Source: Curtobacterium pusillum (lineage in GTDB: Bacteria; Actinomycetota; Actinomycetes; Actinomycetales; Microbacteriaceae). From it: DNA of 64,000 bases. Within the stretch, counting starts at the first letter, position 1. Every line of letters begins with the position of its first letter. The notes beneath the pieces are model-generated. The model was not told the DNA's origin and ran no database searches. It worked only from the letters and a program-made list of their open reading frames with translations. Positions 8,081 through 16,792 of this stretch are shown in pieces. The position numbers and the translations under genes are program-made. The stretch covers positions 256,227 to 320,226 of the forward strand of contig NZ_VEIY01000001.1 of the NCBI RefSeq assembly GCF_007680845.1, read 5' to 3'.

Positions 8081-8294
8081 GGACGCTAGCGGCGGGCGGC
8101 GGCGGCACCAGACGGTGGCGCGGTGGACCGGGGGTGGCGCGGCTCGGGGTACGACATCCCATGTGGTGATCGACGCGTGCCGTGTCGGACGCTGGCGGCG
8201 GGCAGCGGCGGCGGCACCAGTCGGTGGCGCGGCGGACGGATGTGGCGTGGCTCGGGGTACGACATCCCACGTGATGATCGACGCGTGTCGTGTC
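8081..8294. repeat. 107-bp tandem duplication in an intergenic stretch
   Basis: Copy 1 (8081-8186) and copy 2 (8187-8294) both run from GGACGCT(A/G)GCGGCGGGC through GGGGTACGACATCCCA to CGTGTC, differing at scattered positions. A degenerate third end (GTCGAACGACGGGTGCGG, 8346-8363) follows. The core GTACGACATCCCA...CGACGCGTG...GTGTCG is related to the repeats at 63838-63982. The rest of 8042-8455 is low-complexity GCC/CGC sequence without a credible gene. Confidence 0.85.
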
Positions 8295-8455
8295 GGACGA
8301 TGCGCTTGCAGTCGGTGCGTGGGCATCGGTCGACACCGCACGCGTCGAACGACGGGTGCGGTGTCGAAGACCGCGCCCCGCGCCCGCGACGCCCCGCGCC
8401 CGCGACGCCCCGCGCCCGCGCCGCCCGCGCCGCCCGCGCCGCCGCGCCGGGCGGG

Positions 8456-8859
8456 TCAGCCGGTCGCGCCGCCGATGATCGCGGGCGGCTCGGTGGAGTC
8501 CGACGGACTGATCTTCGTCGTCGCCTGGGCCCGGAGCTGGTCGACGCCGACCGTGCCGAACTCGAGCAGGTCGACCCACGTCTCGCCCGGCCCGACCCAC
8601 CGCGCGGCCTGCTGCTCGTCGACGATGACGTGGTCGTCCGGAGTGCCGGCGAACGCCGTCGCGTCGACGGTCACCCAGCGGCGCTCGGTGCACGAGAGCT
8701 GCCACACCACGGTGCCGGCGGAGTGATCGGCGCCATGCCCTCGAGTGTGCAGCCCGGAGCGCCGGGGTCGCGGGTGGAGACGGCGTCCGCGGCGGAGGGG
8801 ACGGCGACGGCTCCGAGGACGACCGACGCGGTGGCGAGGAAATGAAGTGTGAAATGCAT
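8456..8859 (-). pseudogene. Frameshifted small secreted protein
   Basis: Two overlapping reading frames together make one exported protein of about 134 residues. From the ATG at 8859 comes a signal-peptide-like segment (MHFTLHFLATASVVLGAVAV, then PSAADAVSTRDPGAPGC) that soon ends at 8671. The adjacent frame carries ADHSAGTVVWQLSC, WVTVDATAFAGTPDDHVIVD and continues to 8456. The crossover must lie around 8714-8746. Alternatives are a sequencing error, or an independent 84-residue ORF starting at the GTG at 8710. The family is not recognised. Lies downstream of the methyltransferase. Confidence 0.6.
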
Positions 8860-8897
8860 GATCCGAGTCTCACGCGAACTCCCTCCCGCCGCAACGG

Positions 8898-9704
8898 TCA
8901 GGCCTTCCGCCCCACCGCGAACACCCGCCGGAAGGGGTAGACGGTGCCGTGCGCGGTGGCCGGGTACGCCGATCGCAGGGCCGCCGAGTACTCCGCCGTG
9001 TACGCCGCGGCCAGTGCACCCGAGGGATCGGCGGCATCGAGTGCCTGCAGCGCGGGCCGGAGCCCCGTTCCCCGCACCCACTCCAACACGGGATCGACCC
9101 CGGGCAGGACCTGGGCGTAGGTGGTCTCCCACGCGCGGGCTTCGAACCCGGCGTCGAGCATGATGCTGAGGTACGCGGCCGGATCCAGCACGGGGTCGGC
9201 ACGGAGCACCCCGTCGAGCGCCTCGGCCCAGGGCCCCTCCGCCGCGATCGACCGCATGAGCGCATGTGACGGCGACCCGAAGTTGCCCGGCACCTGCATC
9301 GCGAACCACGATCCGGTGGGCATGGCGTCGAGCCACCCGGGCAGCAGTACCACGTGCGACGGCACCCACTGCAGTGCCGCGTTCGTCACGACGACGTCGT
9401 CCGTCGGGCCGGGGGCCCAGTCCTCGATCGTCCCGAGATCGAAGGCGAGGTTCGGCAGCGCGGTCGCAGCCCCAGCCCGAGCCGACGCGAGCATCTCCGC
9501 CGAGGAGTCGATCCCGACCACCGACGCGGAACGCCACCGCGCTGCCAACGTGGCCGTGAGGGTCCCGGGGCCGCAGCCGAGGTCGACGACGCGACGTGGC
9601 GCCTCCCGTCCGTCCGCCGGCCACGCGATCTGGGCGACGAGGTCGTGGAAGGGCCGCGCGCGGTCGTCCGCGAACGCGGCGTAGCGCGACGGGTCCCAGT
9701 GCAC
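8898..9704 (-). CDS. tam: Trans-aconitate 2-methyltransferase-like SAM methyltransferase
   Basis: A 268-residue class I methyltransferase. The N-terminus MHWDPSRYAAFADDRARPF is the Tam hallmark. Motif I is VVDLGCGPGTLT (about 40-51), followed by VVGIDSSAEML and the post-motif NAALQWVPSH. Tam methylates trans-aconitate, relieving inhibition of aconitase. Length matches the family. It starts 2 bases after the stop of the HAD gene, so they form one transcription unit. Methylation of trans-aconitate itself is inferred from family resemblance. Confidence 0.85.
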   Translation of the reverse strand: MHWDPSRYAAFADDRARPFHDLVAQIAWPADGREAPRRVVDLGCGPGTLTATLAARWRSASVVGIDSSAEMLASARAGAATALPNLAFDLGTIEDWAPGPTDDVVVTNAALQWVPSHVVLLPGWLDAMPTGSWFAMQVPGNFGSPSHALMRSIAAEGPWAEALDGVLRADPVLDPAAYLSIMLDAGFEARAWETTYAQVLPGVDPVLEWVRGTGLRPALQALDAADPSGALAAAYTAEYSAALRSAYPATAHGTVYPFRRVFAVGRKA

Positions 9705-9706
9705 GG

Positions 9707-10504
9707 TTACAGCTCGACCTCGATCGGCTCCGTGCGGACCAGCTCGTGCACGCCGGAGATGACCTCGCTCGGGCGGAAGGGGTAGCGCTCGATCTCGGCC
9801 TGGTCGCTGATGCCCGTCATGACGAGCACGGTGTGGAGCCCGGCTTCGATCCCGGCCTGCACGTCGGTGTCCATCCGGTCGCCGATCATGCCGGTGTTCT
9901 CGGAGTGCGCCCCGATCCGGTTCATCGCCGAGCGGAACATCATCGGGTTCGGCTTCCCGACGACGTACGGCTGCTTGCCAGTGGCCTTCTCGATCATCGC
10001 GGCGATCGCACCGGTGGCGGGCAGCACGCCTTCGGCGGAGGGGCCCGTCGCGTCGGGGTTCGTCACGATGAAGCGAGCGCCGTCCCGGATGAGTCGGACG
10101 GCCTTGGTGATCGCCTCGAACGAGTAGTTGCGGGTCTCGCCGACGACGACGTAGTCGGGTGCGGTCTCGGTCATGATGAACCCGGCTTCGTGCAGCGCGG
10201 TGGTCATGCCCGCTTCACCGATCACGAACGCGGAGCCGCCGGGCATCTGCGAACGGCAGAAGTCCGCGGTCGCGAGGGCCGAGGTCCAGATGCGCTCCTC
10301 GGGCACGTGCAGCCCGGAGCCCCGCAGCCGGGCGCTGAGGTCGCGCGGCGTGAAGATCGAGTTGTTCGTCAGGACGAGGAACTCCGTGCCCTCGTCGAGC
10401 CACTGCTGGATCAGTTCCGGAGCGCCGGGCAGCGCCTGGTTCTCGTGGACGAGCACGCCGTCCATGTCGGTCAGCCAGCACTCGACCTCGTCGCGGGTTG
10501 CCAT
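9707..10504 (-). CDS. HAD-IIA (NagD-like) sugar phosphatase
   Basis: 265 residues. HAD motif I is LTDMDGVLVHEN (nucleophile Asp near residue 12), motif II is VLTNNSIFTP, the cap contains YVVVGETRNYSFEAITKAV, motif III is VVGKPNPMMF and motif IV is MIGDRMDTDVQAG. This is the NagD/PNPPase subfamily with a C2b cap, acting on sugar or nucleotide phosphates in the cytoplasm. The ATG has TAGGCT exactly 6 bases upstream (10511-10516), the same TAGGCTCGGGGCATG string found before chorismate mutase, so a leaderless mRNA is predicted. First gene of a two-gene unit with tam. Confidence 0.88.
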   Translation of the reverse strand: MATRDEVECWLTDMDGVLVHENQALPGAPELIQQWLDEGTEFLVLTNNSIFTPRDLSARLRGSGLHVPEERIWTSALATADFCRSQMPGGSAFVIGEAGMTTALHEAGFIMTETAPDYVVVGETRNYSFEAITKAVRLIRDGARFIVTNPDATGPSAEGVLPATGAIAAMIEKATGKQPYVVGKPNPMMFRSAMNRIGAHSENTGMIGDRMDTDVQAGIEAGLHTVLVMTGISDQAEIERYPFRPSEVISGVHELVRTEPIEVEL

Positions 10505-10701
10505 GCCCCGAGCCTACTGGCCCGGTGCGACAGGCCGCCCGCGGTCGGCTTGCGGTCGTCTCGGGGTCGGCTCCGAGCAGGCCGGGAGGCGCGGATCGGC
10601 TCTTGCGCACGGGTCGCGGACCCGGGATGGTCGAGACACCGAACGCCGCTCGGCTTTGCCCTAGGCTTTTCGGGACACGTACCGAATCAAGGAGGCCCCT
10701 C

Positions 10702-11379
10702 GTGCTCGTCGAACCCGGATCGCCGACCGTCACCGCCCGTCCCGCTCCGGCGACGGATCGCCTCGAGACGGTTCCGCGGCGACGACGTGGGCGTCCGAAC
10801 GTGCTCAGCCGCGAGCAGGTGATCGACGCCGCGACGGCGATCGCGAACGAGGACGGCCTCGACCGACTGTCGTTCCGGGCGCTCGGCGTGCGGCTCGGGG
10901 TGGCGCCGATGACCGTGCACCGCACCATCGGCGGCCTCGACGACCTGCACGCCGAACTCGTCCGACGCACGGTCGACGAGTTCACCGCGACCTTCGTCTG
11001 GCCATCGGAGTGGCACGCCGTGGTCCGGGTGTTCGCGACGACGTTCCGCGACCTCATGCTCACCCACCCCCTCGTGCTCGAGTCGCACAGTCGGCGTGGT
11101 GCCCTCGTGTCGACGGAGTCCGACGCCGTGGTGGCGAAGGTGGTCGGTGCGCTGCAGGAGGCCGGGCTGCCCGACGCCGAGGCGATGTACACGTTCTTCG
11201 TGGTCTACGACTTCGTGGTCGGGGACACCTCGGTGCAGGTCGGTCGGGGCACCGCCGACGCCGGGCGCCCGGAGCGGCACGCGCTCGTGGGGGAGCTCCT
11301 CGGGGCGCACTCGTACCAGGACCGCTTCGCGCTCGGGCTCGACGTCCTCATCGCCGGGATCGAGTCGCGCGTGCGGTGA
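10702..11379 (+). CDS. TetR/AcrR-family regulator
   Basis: A 225-residue repressor. After a short disordered N-terminus and a basic stretch (RRRRGRPNVLSREQVIDAA), the helix-turn-helix reads LSFRALGVRLGVAPMTVHRT. The C-terminal ligand domain resembles the TetR_C_1 type. The GTG at 10702 follows a strong AAGGAGG, and TAGGCT at 10662-10667 is a plausible -10. It is divergent from the HAD gene across about 200 bp that contains a half copy of the GGAGGCGCGG repeat near 10583. No adjacent efflux gene is seen, so its target is unknown. Confidence 0.85.
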   Translation: MLVEPGSPTVTARPAPATDRLETVPRRRRGRPNVLSREQVIDAATAIANEDGLDRLSFRALGVRLGVAPMTVHRTIGGLDDLHAELVRRTVDEFTATFVWPSEWHAVVRVFATTFRDLMLTHPLVLESHSRRGALVSTESDAVVAKVVGALQEAGLPDAEAMYTFFVVYDFVVGDTSVQVGRGTADAGRPERHALVGELLGAHSYQDRFALGLDVLIAGIESRVR

Positions 11380-11430
11380 CGCCGGGCGGGCGGGGCCGCG
11401 GGCGTGCGGGCTCGCGGGCGTGCGGGCTCC

Positions 11431-11496
11431 CCGGAACCAGGTTCCGGACACAGCACCGCGCATCTCCGTGGTGCCATGTCCGGAACCTGGTTGCCG
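11431..11496. repeat. AACCAGGTTCCGG inverted repeat, copy 1
   Basis: A long imperfect hairpin: the left arm AACCAGGTTCCGGACACAGC pairs with a right arm ending in GTCCGGAACCTGGTT, loop near 11461-11467. A second full copy and a truncated one lie at 14590-14690. The right end falls just upstream of the -10 box of the next gene, where its -35 region should be. Confidence 0.85.
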
Positions 11497-11520
11497 ACGG
11501 GGCGGCCGTACGCTGGGGAG

Positions 11521-12156
11521 GTGACCTCCGCACCCGAGCCGTCCCACGAGCGGACGACGAACGGCGTCGGGCCGCACCCCGAGCCGTGGCCCGACGACCC
11601 GCGGCTCGACCCCGAGCTCCTCGCCGTCGGGGACACCCGCAACGTCGTCGACCGCTTCCGGTACTGGTCGATGGAGGCCATCGTCGCCGACCTCGACACC
11701 CGGCGGCACGCGTTCGACGTGGCGATCGAGAACTGGCAGCACGACCTCAACATCGGGTCGATCGTGCGGAGCGCCAACGCCTTCCTGGCCGGGACCGTGC
11801 ACATCGTCGGACGGCGTCGGTGGAACAAGCGCGGTGCGATGGTGACCGACCGGTACCAGCACGTGCGGTACCACCCGGACGTGTCGTCGTTCCTCGAGGC
11901 CATGCGCGCCGAGGGCCGCCCGGTCATCGCGATCGACAACACCCCGGGCGCCGACCGCATCGAGTCCGCCGCGATCCCGGAGCGTTGCGTGTTCCTGTTC
12001 GGGCAGGAGGGCCCCGGCCTCACGGACGAGGCCGTCGATGGTGCGGACGTGCACCTCGAGATCGCGCAGTTCGGGTCGACGCGGAGCATCAACGCCTCGG
12101 CGGCCGCGGCGATCGTCATGCACAGCTGGATCGTCCAGCACGCCGACCTCGGCTGA
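11521..12156 (+). CDS. SpoU/TrmH-family RNA 2'-O-methyltransferase
   Basis: 211 residues with the three SPOUT motifs: motif 1 LNIGSIVRSANAFLAG, motif 2 VFLFGQEGPGL and motif 3 STRSINASAAAAIVMHSW. SPOUT enzymes methylate ribose 2'-OH in tRNA or rRNA using SAM bound in a trefoil knot. The GTG at 11521 is chosen because TACGCT sits 6 bases upstream (11509-11514); the frame is open to 11404 but only across the inverted repeat. The exact RNA target is unknown. Confidence 0.87.
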   Translation: MTSAPEPSHERTTNGVGPHPEPWPDDPRLDPELLAVGDTRNVVDRFRYWSMEAIVADLDTRRHAFDVAIENWQHDLNIGSIVRSANAFLAGTVHIVGRRRWNKRGAMVTDRYQHVRYHPDVSSFLEAMRAEGRPVIAIDNTPGADRIESAAIPERCVFLFGQEGPGLTDEAVDGADVHLEIAQFGSTRSINASAAAAIVMHSWIVQHADLG

Positions 12157-12240
12157 CGCGGGGTCCCTGGTGCGCGCGCTCGCCCGGCCGGCCGCGCGGG
12201 ACCCGGCCGGCCGGCCGCGCGGGACCGTCGAACCACGCAT

Positions 12241-12279
12241 CCGACGTCGAACCAGCCCGTGCGCGTGGTTCGACGTCGG
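12241..12279. terminator. Hairpin between convergent genes
   Basis: CCGACGTCGAACCA (12241-12254) pairs perfectly with TGGTTCGACGTCGG (12266-12279), 14 bp, loop 11. It lies between the stops of the SpoU methyltransferase and the small membrane protein and may end both transcripts, although no T-run follows. The GTCGAAC core relates it to the 63838-63982 repeats. Confidence 0.55.
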
Positions 12280-12337
12280 AACCGTTGTTCGATCCCGGCC
12301 GCCGGCCGCCCCACCGCGCTCCGGCGCGGCCGCCCCG

Positions 12338-12616
12338 TCAGCGCCGGCGCCGCCGCGCCACGCCCGCCCCGACCGCCGCCACGAGCAGCAGCCCCGCGAG
12401 CACCGCAGCCGCCCACGCGATGCCCCGCGCGGCCGCCGCGAGCTCCCACTGGCTCTTCGTCGCCACGTACGCGTACTTCCCCGCACCGTGCAACCACGGG
12501 AACGCCGGCGACATCGGCCAGGCGAGGTGATCGGCGAGGACGGCCACGACGACGGCCAGCACGGCGAGCACCAGGAGCAGGACGACCGGGGACACCCGGC
12601 GGAGACGAGGACGCAC
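12338..12616 (-). CDS. Small two-segment membrane protein
   Basis: 92 residues: a basic start (RPRLRRV), a long hydrophobic segment (VVLLLVLAVLAVVVAVLADH), a middle HGAGKYAYVATKSQWELAAA, a second segment (AWAAAVLAGLLLVAAVGAGV) and a basic tail of RRRRR. Start GTG at 12616 has TACGGT 7 bases upstream, the same promoter arrangement as other genes here, which supports it being real. It resembles short uncharacterised actinobacterial membrane proteins; no function can be given. Confidence 0.65.
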   Translation of the reverse strand: MRPRLRRVSPVVLLLVLAVLAVVVAVLADHLAWPMSPAFPWLHGAGKYAYVATKSQWELAAAARGIAWAAAVLAGLLLVAAVGAGVARRRRR

Positions 12617-12646
12617 GACGAGAACCGTACTGAACGAACGACGCCC

Positions 12647-13654
12647 TCAGCGCGCCGCGGTCGTCCGGCGCGCCACCAGCCGCGGCTCGACCAGCACCTC
12701 GGTCGCGGGCAGCGCCGGGTCCGCGATCCGCGCCAGGAGCCGCTCGCCCGCCCCGCGTCCGATCTCCACGCTCCGGTCGTCGATGCTCGTGAGCCCCACG
12801 TACCGGGTGGCTGCGAGCGGGGTGTCGTCGTAGCCCATCACCGAGACGTCCTCCGGCACCCGCAGCCCCCGAGCCGCGAGCTCCGACAGCGCACCGAGCG
12901 CCATCACGTCGTTCGCCGCGAACACCGCCGTCACCTCGGGGTGCTCGTCGAGGAGCTGGCCGAGGCCCCGGGACCCGGCTTCCTCGGTGGGCTCGCCGGG
13001 TTGGACGCTCACCGCGACGGAGGCGCCGGACGGGGCGGAGACGACCCGCGCCTCCAGTCCGGCACGGCGCTCGTCGGAAGCCGCGGAACGCGCGCCCACG
13101 AAACCGAGCCGCGTGTGTCCGAGGGTGAGCAGGTGGTCCGCGGCCATCCGGCCGCCCGCGCGGTCGTCGTTCGCGACCGTGTCGGCACGCGGGAGCGCGG
13201 CCCGTCCGCCGGCGACCACGACCGGCATGCTCGCCGGGATCGCGAGGTCGGTGTCCGGCTCGCCGGCGATCACGATGCCCTCGACCCGCATCGAGAGGAA
13301 GCCCTCGACGGGGGAGGCGTCGAGCCCTGTGTTGAGGAACCGGTCCGCGACGACGAGTCGGTGCCCCTGGTCCTGCAGTGCCTCGCGCAGGCCGGTCAGC
13401 AGGTCGACGAACCACTGGTTCCGGAAGTCGTCGAGCACCACGCCGATCGTCCGGGAGCGTGTGCCCGCCAGCGACACGGCAGCGGTGCTGGGGCGGTAGT
13501 CGAGCTCCTGGATCGCCTTGAGCACGGCGTCGCGTCGCTGCTGGCTCACCCGCGGAGACCGCTGGAGCACGAGCGAGACGAGGGACTTCGAGACCCCGGC
13601 GCGCGCGGCGACGTCGTAGATGGTCGCGGGTTTGCCGGCTCCCATGATCTGCAT
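12647..13654 (-). CDS. LacI-family transcriptional regulator
   Basis: 335 residues. The N-terminal HTH and hinge read ATIYDVAARAGVSKSLVSLV and SPRVSQQRRDAVLKAIQEL, followed by a periplasmic-binding-protein-like sensor with RTIGVVLDDFRNQWF and AAVFAANDVMALGALSELA-type blocks, ending in SVEIGRGAGERLL. The ligand is probably a sugar but no catabolic gene is adjacent; the neighbouring uronate-dehydrogenase-like SDR is a possible target. The ATG at 13654 follows GGAGG closely; a second ATG at 13645 has better spacing and may be used. Confidence 0.87.
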   Translation of the reverse strand: MQIMGAGKPATIYDVAARAGVSKSLVSLVLQRSPRVSQQRRDAVLKAIQELDYRPSTAAVSLAGTRSRTIGVVLDDFRNQWFVDLLTGLREALQDQGHRLVVADRFLNTGLDASPVEGFLSMRVEGIVIAGEPDTDLAIPASMPVVVAGGRAALPRADTVANDDRAGGRMAADHLLTLGHTRLGFVGARSAASDERRAGLEARVVSAPSGASVAVSVQPGEPTEEAGSRGLGQLLDEHPEVTAVFAANDVMALGALSELAARGLRVPEDVSVMGYDDTPLAATRYVGLTSIDDRSVEIGRGAGERLLARIADPALPATEVLVEPRLVARRTTAAR

Positions 13655-13759
13655 CGACCTCCGTGGCTCTCACGTCGATCGTATCGGTGGCCGTCCGGTG
13701 GGTGCCCGGAAGCGGTCTGGAGGCGCGGCTCGTCTCCGTCCCGCCGCGGCGTCCCACGG

Positions 13760-14563
13760 TCAGTCGCGTGCGCGCCCCAACGCCTGCTTCGCCAGGTCCC
13801 CACCGAGGAACTCGGTGTCCTCCGGCGGGAGCTCGTCACGCTCGTCGGCGTCCAGCACGTTCGCGGCGTCGTCCACTGGCCGGAACCCGATCCGCTCGCC
13901 CGCCGTGAAGTCCGCCGGGGCGCCGCTGTTGCGCGAGACCGCCCACACCACGTGGTGCCCGGGCTCGGTCAGCTCGACCGTGGCCTGGACGAGCCGGGCG
14001 AGGTCGTCCGGCGAGCTCCACATCAGCAGGGCGCGTGCGGAGTGCGGGCGCTCGCCGAAGGCCCCGATCCGCGCGGACACGATCGACATGTCGAACCGGT
14101 CGGCGAAGAGACTCCCGAGGAGTTCCATCGCGGCCTTCGTCACGCCGTAGTACGAGTCGGGGCGGGGGAGCCGGTCGCCGGGGATGCTGCCCGGGGCGTC
14201 GGGGTGCTCGGGGAGTCGGCCGACGGCGTGGATCGAGCTCGCTTGGACGACGCGGTGGACGCCGTTGTCCGCGGCAGCCTCGAGGAGGTTCTTCGTCCCG
14301 GTGACGTTCACCTCGACGAGGGCGTCCCACTCGTCCTCGGTGGGGATCCCGGCGAGGTGCACGACCGTGTCGACGCCGGTGAGGGCGGCCTCGAGCGCGG
14401 CGCGGTCGTTCACCGAGCAGGAGACGAACCGTTCGCGGTCCCCGACGCCCGGGTCCGGTGGGCGTTCGTCGAGCAGGACGAGGTCGTGTCCGGCCGCCAG
14501 GAGTCTCGGTCGCAGTGCGGTCCCGATCCGTCCGGTGGCCCCGGTGATGAGCAGCGTCGCCAT
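13760..14563 (-). CDS. NAD(P)-dependent SDR, uronate dehydrogenase-like
   Basis: 267 residues of an extended short-chain dehydrogenase. The cofactor loop is ITGATGRIGTALRPRL, catalytic Ser is in VQASSIHAVG, and the active-site YXXXK is YYGVTKAAMELL. The overall length and SSIHAVGR/YYGVTK context match uronate dehydrogenases, which oxidise glucuronate or galacturonate to lactones. Start ATG has TAGCGT 6 bases upstream (14570-14575), predicting a leaderless mRNA. It is divergent from nothing and follows the repeat-rich gap after yhgE. The substrate is inferred only from resemblance. Confidence 0.8.
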   Translation of the reverse strand: MATLLITGATGRIGTALRPRLLAAGHDLVLLDERPPDPGVGDRERFVSCSVNDRAALEAALTGVDTVVHLAGIPTEDEWDALVEVNVTGTKNLLEAAADNGVHRVVQASSIHAVGRLPEHPDAPGSIPGDRLPRPDSYYGVTKAAMELLGSLFADRFDMSIVSARIGAFGERPHSARALLMWSSPDDLARLVQATVELTEPGHHVVWAVSRNSGAPADFTAGERIGFRPVDDAANVLDADERDELPPEDTEFLGGDLAKQALGRARD

Positions 14564-14589
14564 GCTCGAACGCTACGCCGGGGCCCCAC

Positions 14590-14690
14590 CGTGCCGGAAC
14601 CAGGTTCCGGCACGCCACCACCCTGCCGGAACCAGGTTCCGGCCACAGCACCGTGGATCTTCGTGGTGCTGTGTCCGGAACCTGGTTCCG
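14590..14690. repeat. AACCAGGTTCCGG inverted repeats, partial and full copies
   Basis: A truncated copy (14592-14612, CCGGAACCAGGTTCCGGCAC) is followed by a full hairpin whose left arm is GGAACCAGGTTCCGGCCACA and right arm TGTGTCCGGAACCTGGTTCC (about 14628-14652 with 14664-14689, one mismatch). The full copy shares the 66-bp layout of 11431-11496. Confidence 0.88.
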
Positions 14691-14722
14691 CGGGCCGCCG
14701 CGGGCCGCCGCGCCGCGCCGCG

Positions 14723-16792
14723 CTACCCGATCAAGCTCGGGCGCAGGTCGCGCAACGTCCGGGAGCGCGTCTGCCGCGCGGTGACGACGTACGACACGAG
14801 CAACGCACCGAGCAACCAGCACGCCAGCACCCCCGCGTCCGACCACGTCGCCGCCGCCGACCCGCCGTACATCGTCTGCCGGATCGCGTCGACGGAGTAC
14901 GTCATCGGGAGCGCGAAGTGCAGCGCCGCCAACGGCCCCGGCAGCGTCTGCCACGGGAACGTCCCACCGGCGGTGACGAGCTGCACGAGCATGAGCACCA
15001 GGCCGAGGAACTGCCCCACCGACCCGAGCAGCACGTTGAGCGCCATGATGATCGCCGCGAACGTCGCCGAGGCCAGCACCATGATGCCGATCGTCGGCCC
15101 CGTCCACGCCACGTCGAGGTCGAGGGCGAACCGGACGATGAGGAACAGCGCCACCATCTGCACGACCCCGAGCAGCGCCGGCGTGAGCCACCCGCCGAAC
15201 ACCACCCGCAGCGGCTTCCGCACGGCGGTGATCGCACGCTTCGAGATCGGCTTGAGGATGAGGAACAGCGCGTACATGCCGATCCACGCCGCGAGCGAGA
15301 TGAAGAACGGCGCGAGGCCCGCCCCGTAGTTCGACGCCGAGGCGACGTCGTCCGTCCCGACCTTCACCGGGTCGGAGATCACCGACGCCTGGTCGTTCCG
15401 CTGGGAGGCGGTGGACGCGGGGATCTTCGTCCAGCCCTCGTCGAGCTTCGACGCGAGTTCGGACGCGCCGTCACGGAGCGAATCCAGGCCCGAGGCGAGG
15501 GACTCCGCCCCGGAGTCGGCCGAGGCCGCACCGGACGCGAGCGATGCCGCGCCCGAAGACAGGGTCGGTGCTGCCGCGGCGAGCTTCGACGTGCCGGAAG
15601 CGACCTGCGACGACCCGGACGCCAGCTTCGACGCCCCGTCCGCGGCGGAGGAGATGCCGCTCGCCAGGGTCGGCGCTGCCGACGCGAGCGCAGCGGTCCC
15701 GGCGGCGACCTGGGCGGACCCGTCGCGCAACTGGTCGACCGACGACTTGGTCGTCTCGTAGGTGGTCTTCGCGCTCGCCCCGGCGGTGTTGACGTCCGTC
15801 ACGGTCTTCGTGATCGCGGCGGTCTGCTCGGGGGTCAGCGTGACGCCCTCGGGCAGGTTCGCCTCGATCTGGGCGATGACGTCGTCCGCATCGACCGGCT
15901 GCAGGGCGTCGACCGTACCGGCAGCCGCGTCGACGGTGTCCGCGAGCTGCTTGTTGCCCGCCGCGACCTGCTGGGCGCCGTCGTTGAGCTTCGCGGTGTC
16001 CGACGGCAGCGACGCCGTCTGCTGCTCCGCTGACTGCAGGCCGGACGACAGCGTCGATGCACCGGACGCCACCTGCTGCGCGCCGCTGTTCAGCGCAGCG
16101 GTCTGCGACGGCAGCGAAGCCGTCCCGTCGGCGAGCTCGGCCGCCCCCGACGACAGCTTCCCGGTGCCGTCCGCGAGCGTCGCCGCGCCCGACGCCGCCT
16201 TAGCGGCACCCGAGGCGAGCTGCCCGGCTCCGTCGACCGCGTCACCGAGGCTGTCCCGGACGTCGGCGAGTCCGACGAGCAGGGTCTTCGCCGCCTGCTT
16301 CCCGACCCGCTCGGCCACGGCGGTGCGCATGGTCTTGCCGGCCTGCTCGGCGATCGTCGACGCGAGGTACGAGTTCGTGTCCGCCGTCGTCATCACGAGC
16401 TTCGCCCGCTTCGGGTCGTCGGACTGCGCGGACACCAGGGACTCGGAGAAGTCGTGCGGGATGGTCACGACGAAGTCGTACGTGCCGTTCCGGACGCCCG
16501 AGCGTGCGTCGGCCGCGGTGGTCTTCGACCACTTGAAGTCGGCGCCGTCGATCGCTTCCCTCGTGACGTCCGCGCCGTAGTTCACCTGGTCGCCGTCGAG
16601 CGTCGCGCCGGCGTCCTGGTTGACGATCGCCGCGGGGACCTGGTCGAGCTTGGCGTAGGGGTCGCGGTTCGCCCAGAGGTAGGCGCCGCCGTAGAGCAGC
16701 GGCACGACCATGAGCGCGATGAACGCGAGACGTGCGAGCGGGGTCGCGGTGAGTCGCGCCAGTTCGGCGCGGACGAGCGAGGTGGTGGTCAC
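14723..16792 (-). CDS. YhgE/Pip-family membrane protein
   Basis: 689 residues. An N-terminal membrane segment (FIALMVVPLLYGGAYLW) precedes an extracytoplasmic region with VPAAIVNQDAGA and TYDFVVTIPHDFSESL, the YhgE signature. A long stretch of short repeats follows (SGAAKAASGAATLADGTGKL and many variants), then about five C-terminal membrane segments of ABC-2 type. Family members include the Lactococcus phage-infection protein and export-system scaffolds; the role is otherwise poorly known. The GTG at 16792 overlaps the stop of the upstream gene as GTGA, so translation is coupled. Confidence 0.87.
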   Translation of the reverse strand: MTTTSLVRAELARLTATPLARLAFIALMVVPLLYGGAYLWANRDPYAKLDQVPAAIVNQDAGATLDGDQVNYGADVTREAIDGADFKWSKTTAADARSGVRNGTYDFVVTIPHDFSESLVSAQSDDPKRAKLVMTTADTNSYLASTIAEQAGKTMRTAVAERVGKQAAKTLLVGLADVRDSLGDAVDGAGQLASGAAKAASGAATLADGTGKLSSGAAELADGTASLPSQTAALNSGAQQVASGASTLSSGLQSAEQQTASLPSDTAKLNDGAQQVAAGNKQLADTVDAAAGTVDALQPVDADDVIAQIEANLPEGVTLTPEQTAAITKTVTDVNTAGASAKTTYETTKSSVDQLRDGSAQVAAGTAALASAAPTLASGISSAADGASKLASGSSQVASGTSKLAAAAPTLSSGAASLASGAASADSGAESLASGLDSLRDGASELASKLDEGWTKIPASTASQRNDQASVISDPVKVGTDDVASASNYGAGLAPFFISLAAWIGMYALFLILKPISKRAITAVRKPLRVVFGGWLTPALLGVVQMVALFLIVRFALDLDVAWTGPTIGIMVLASATFAAIIMALNVLLGSVGQFLGLVLMLVQLVTAGGTFPWQTLPGPLAALHFALPMTYSVDAIRQTMYGGSAAATWSDAGVLACWLLGALLVSYVVTARQTRSRTLRDLRPSLIG

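Noticed and set aside
12038..16033. 1,331-residue plus-strand frame
   Set aside because: Runs antisense through the LacI, SDR and YhgE genes, all of which have clear domains on the other strand.
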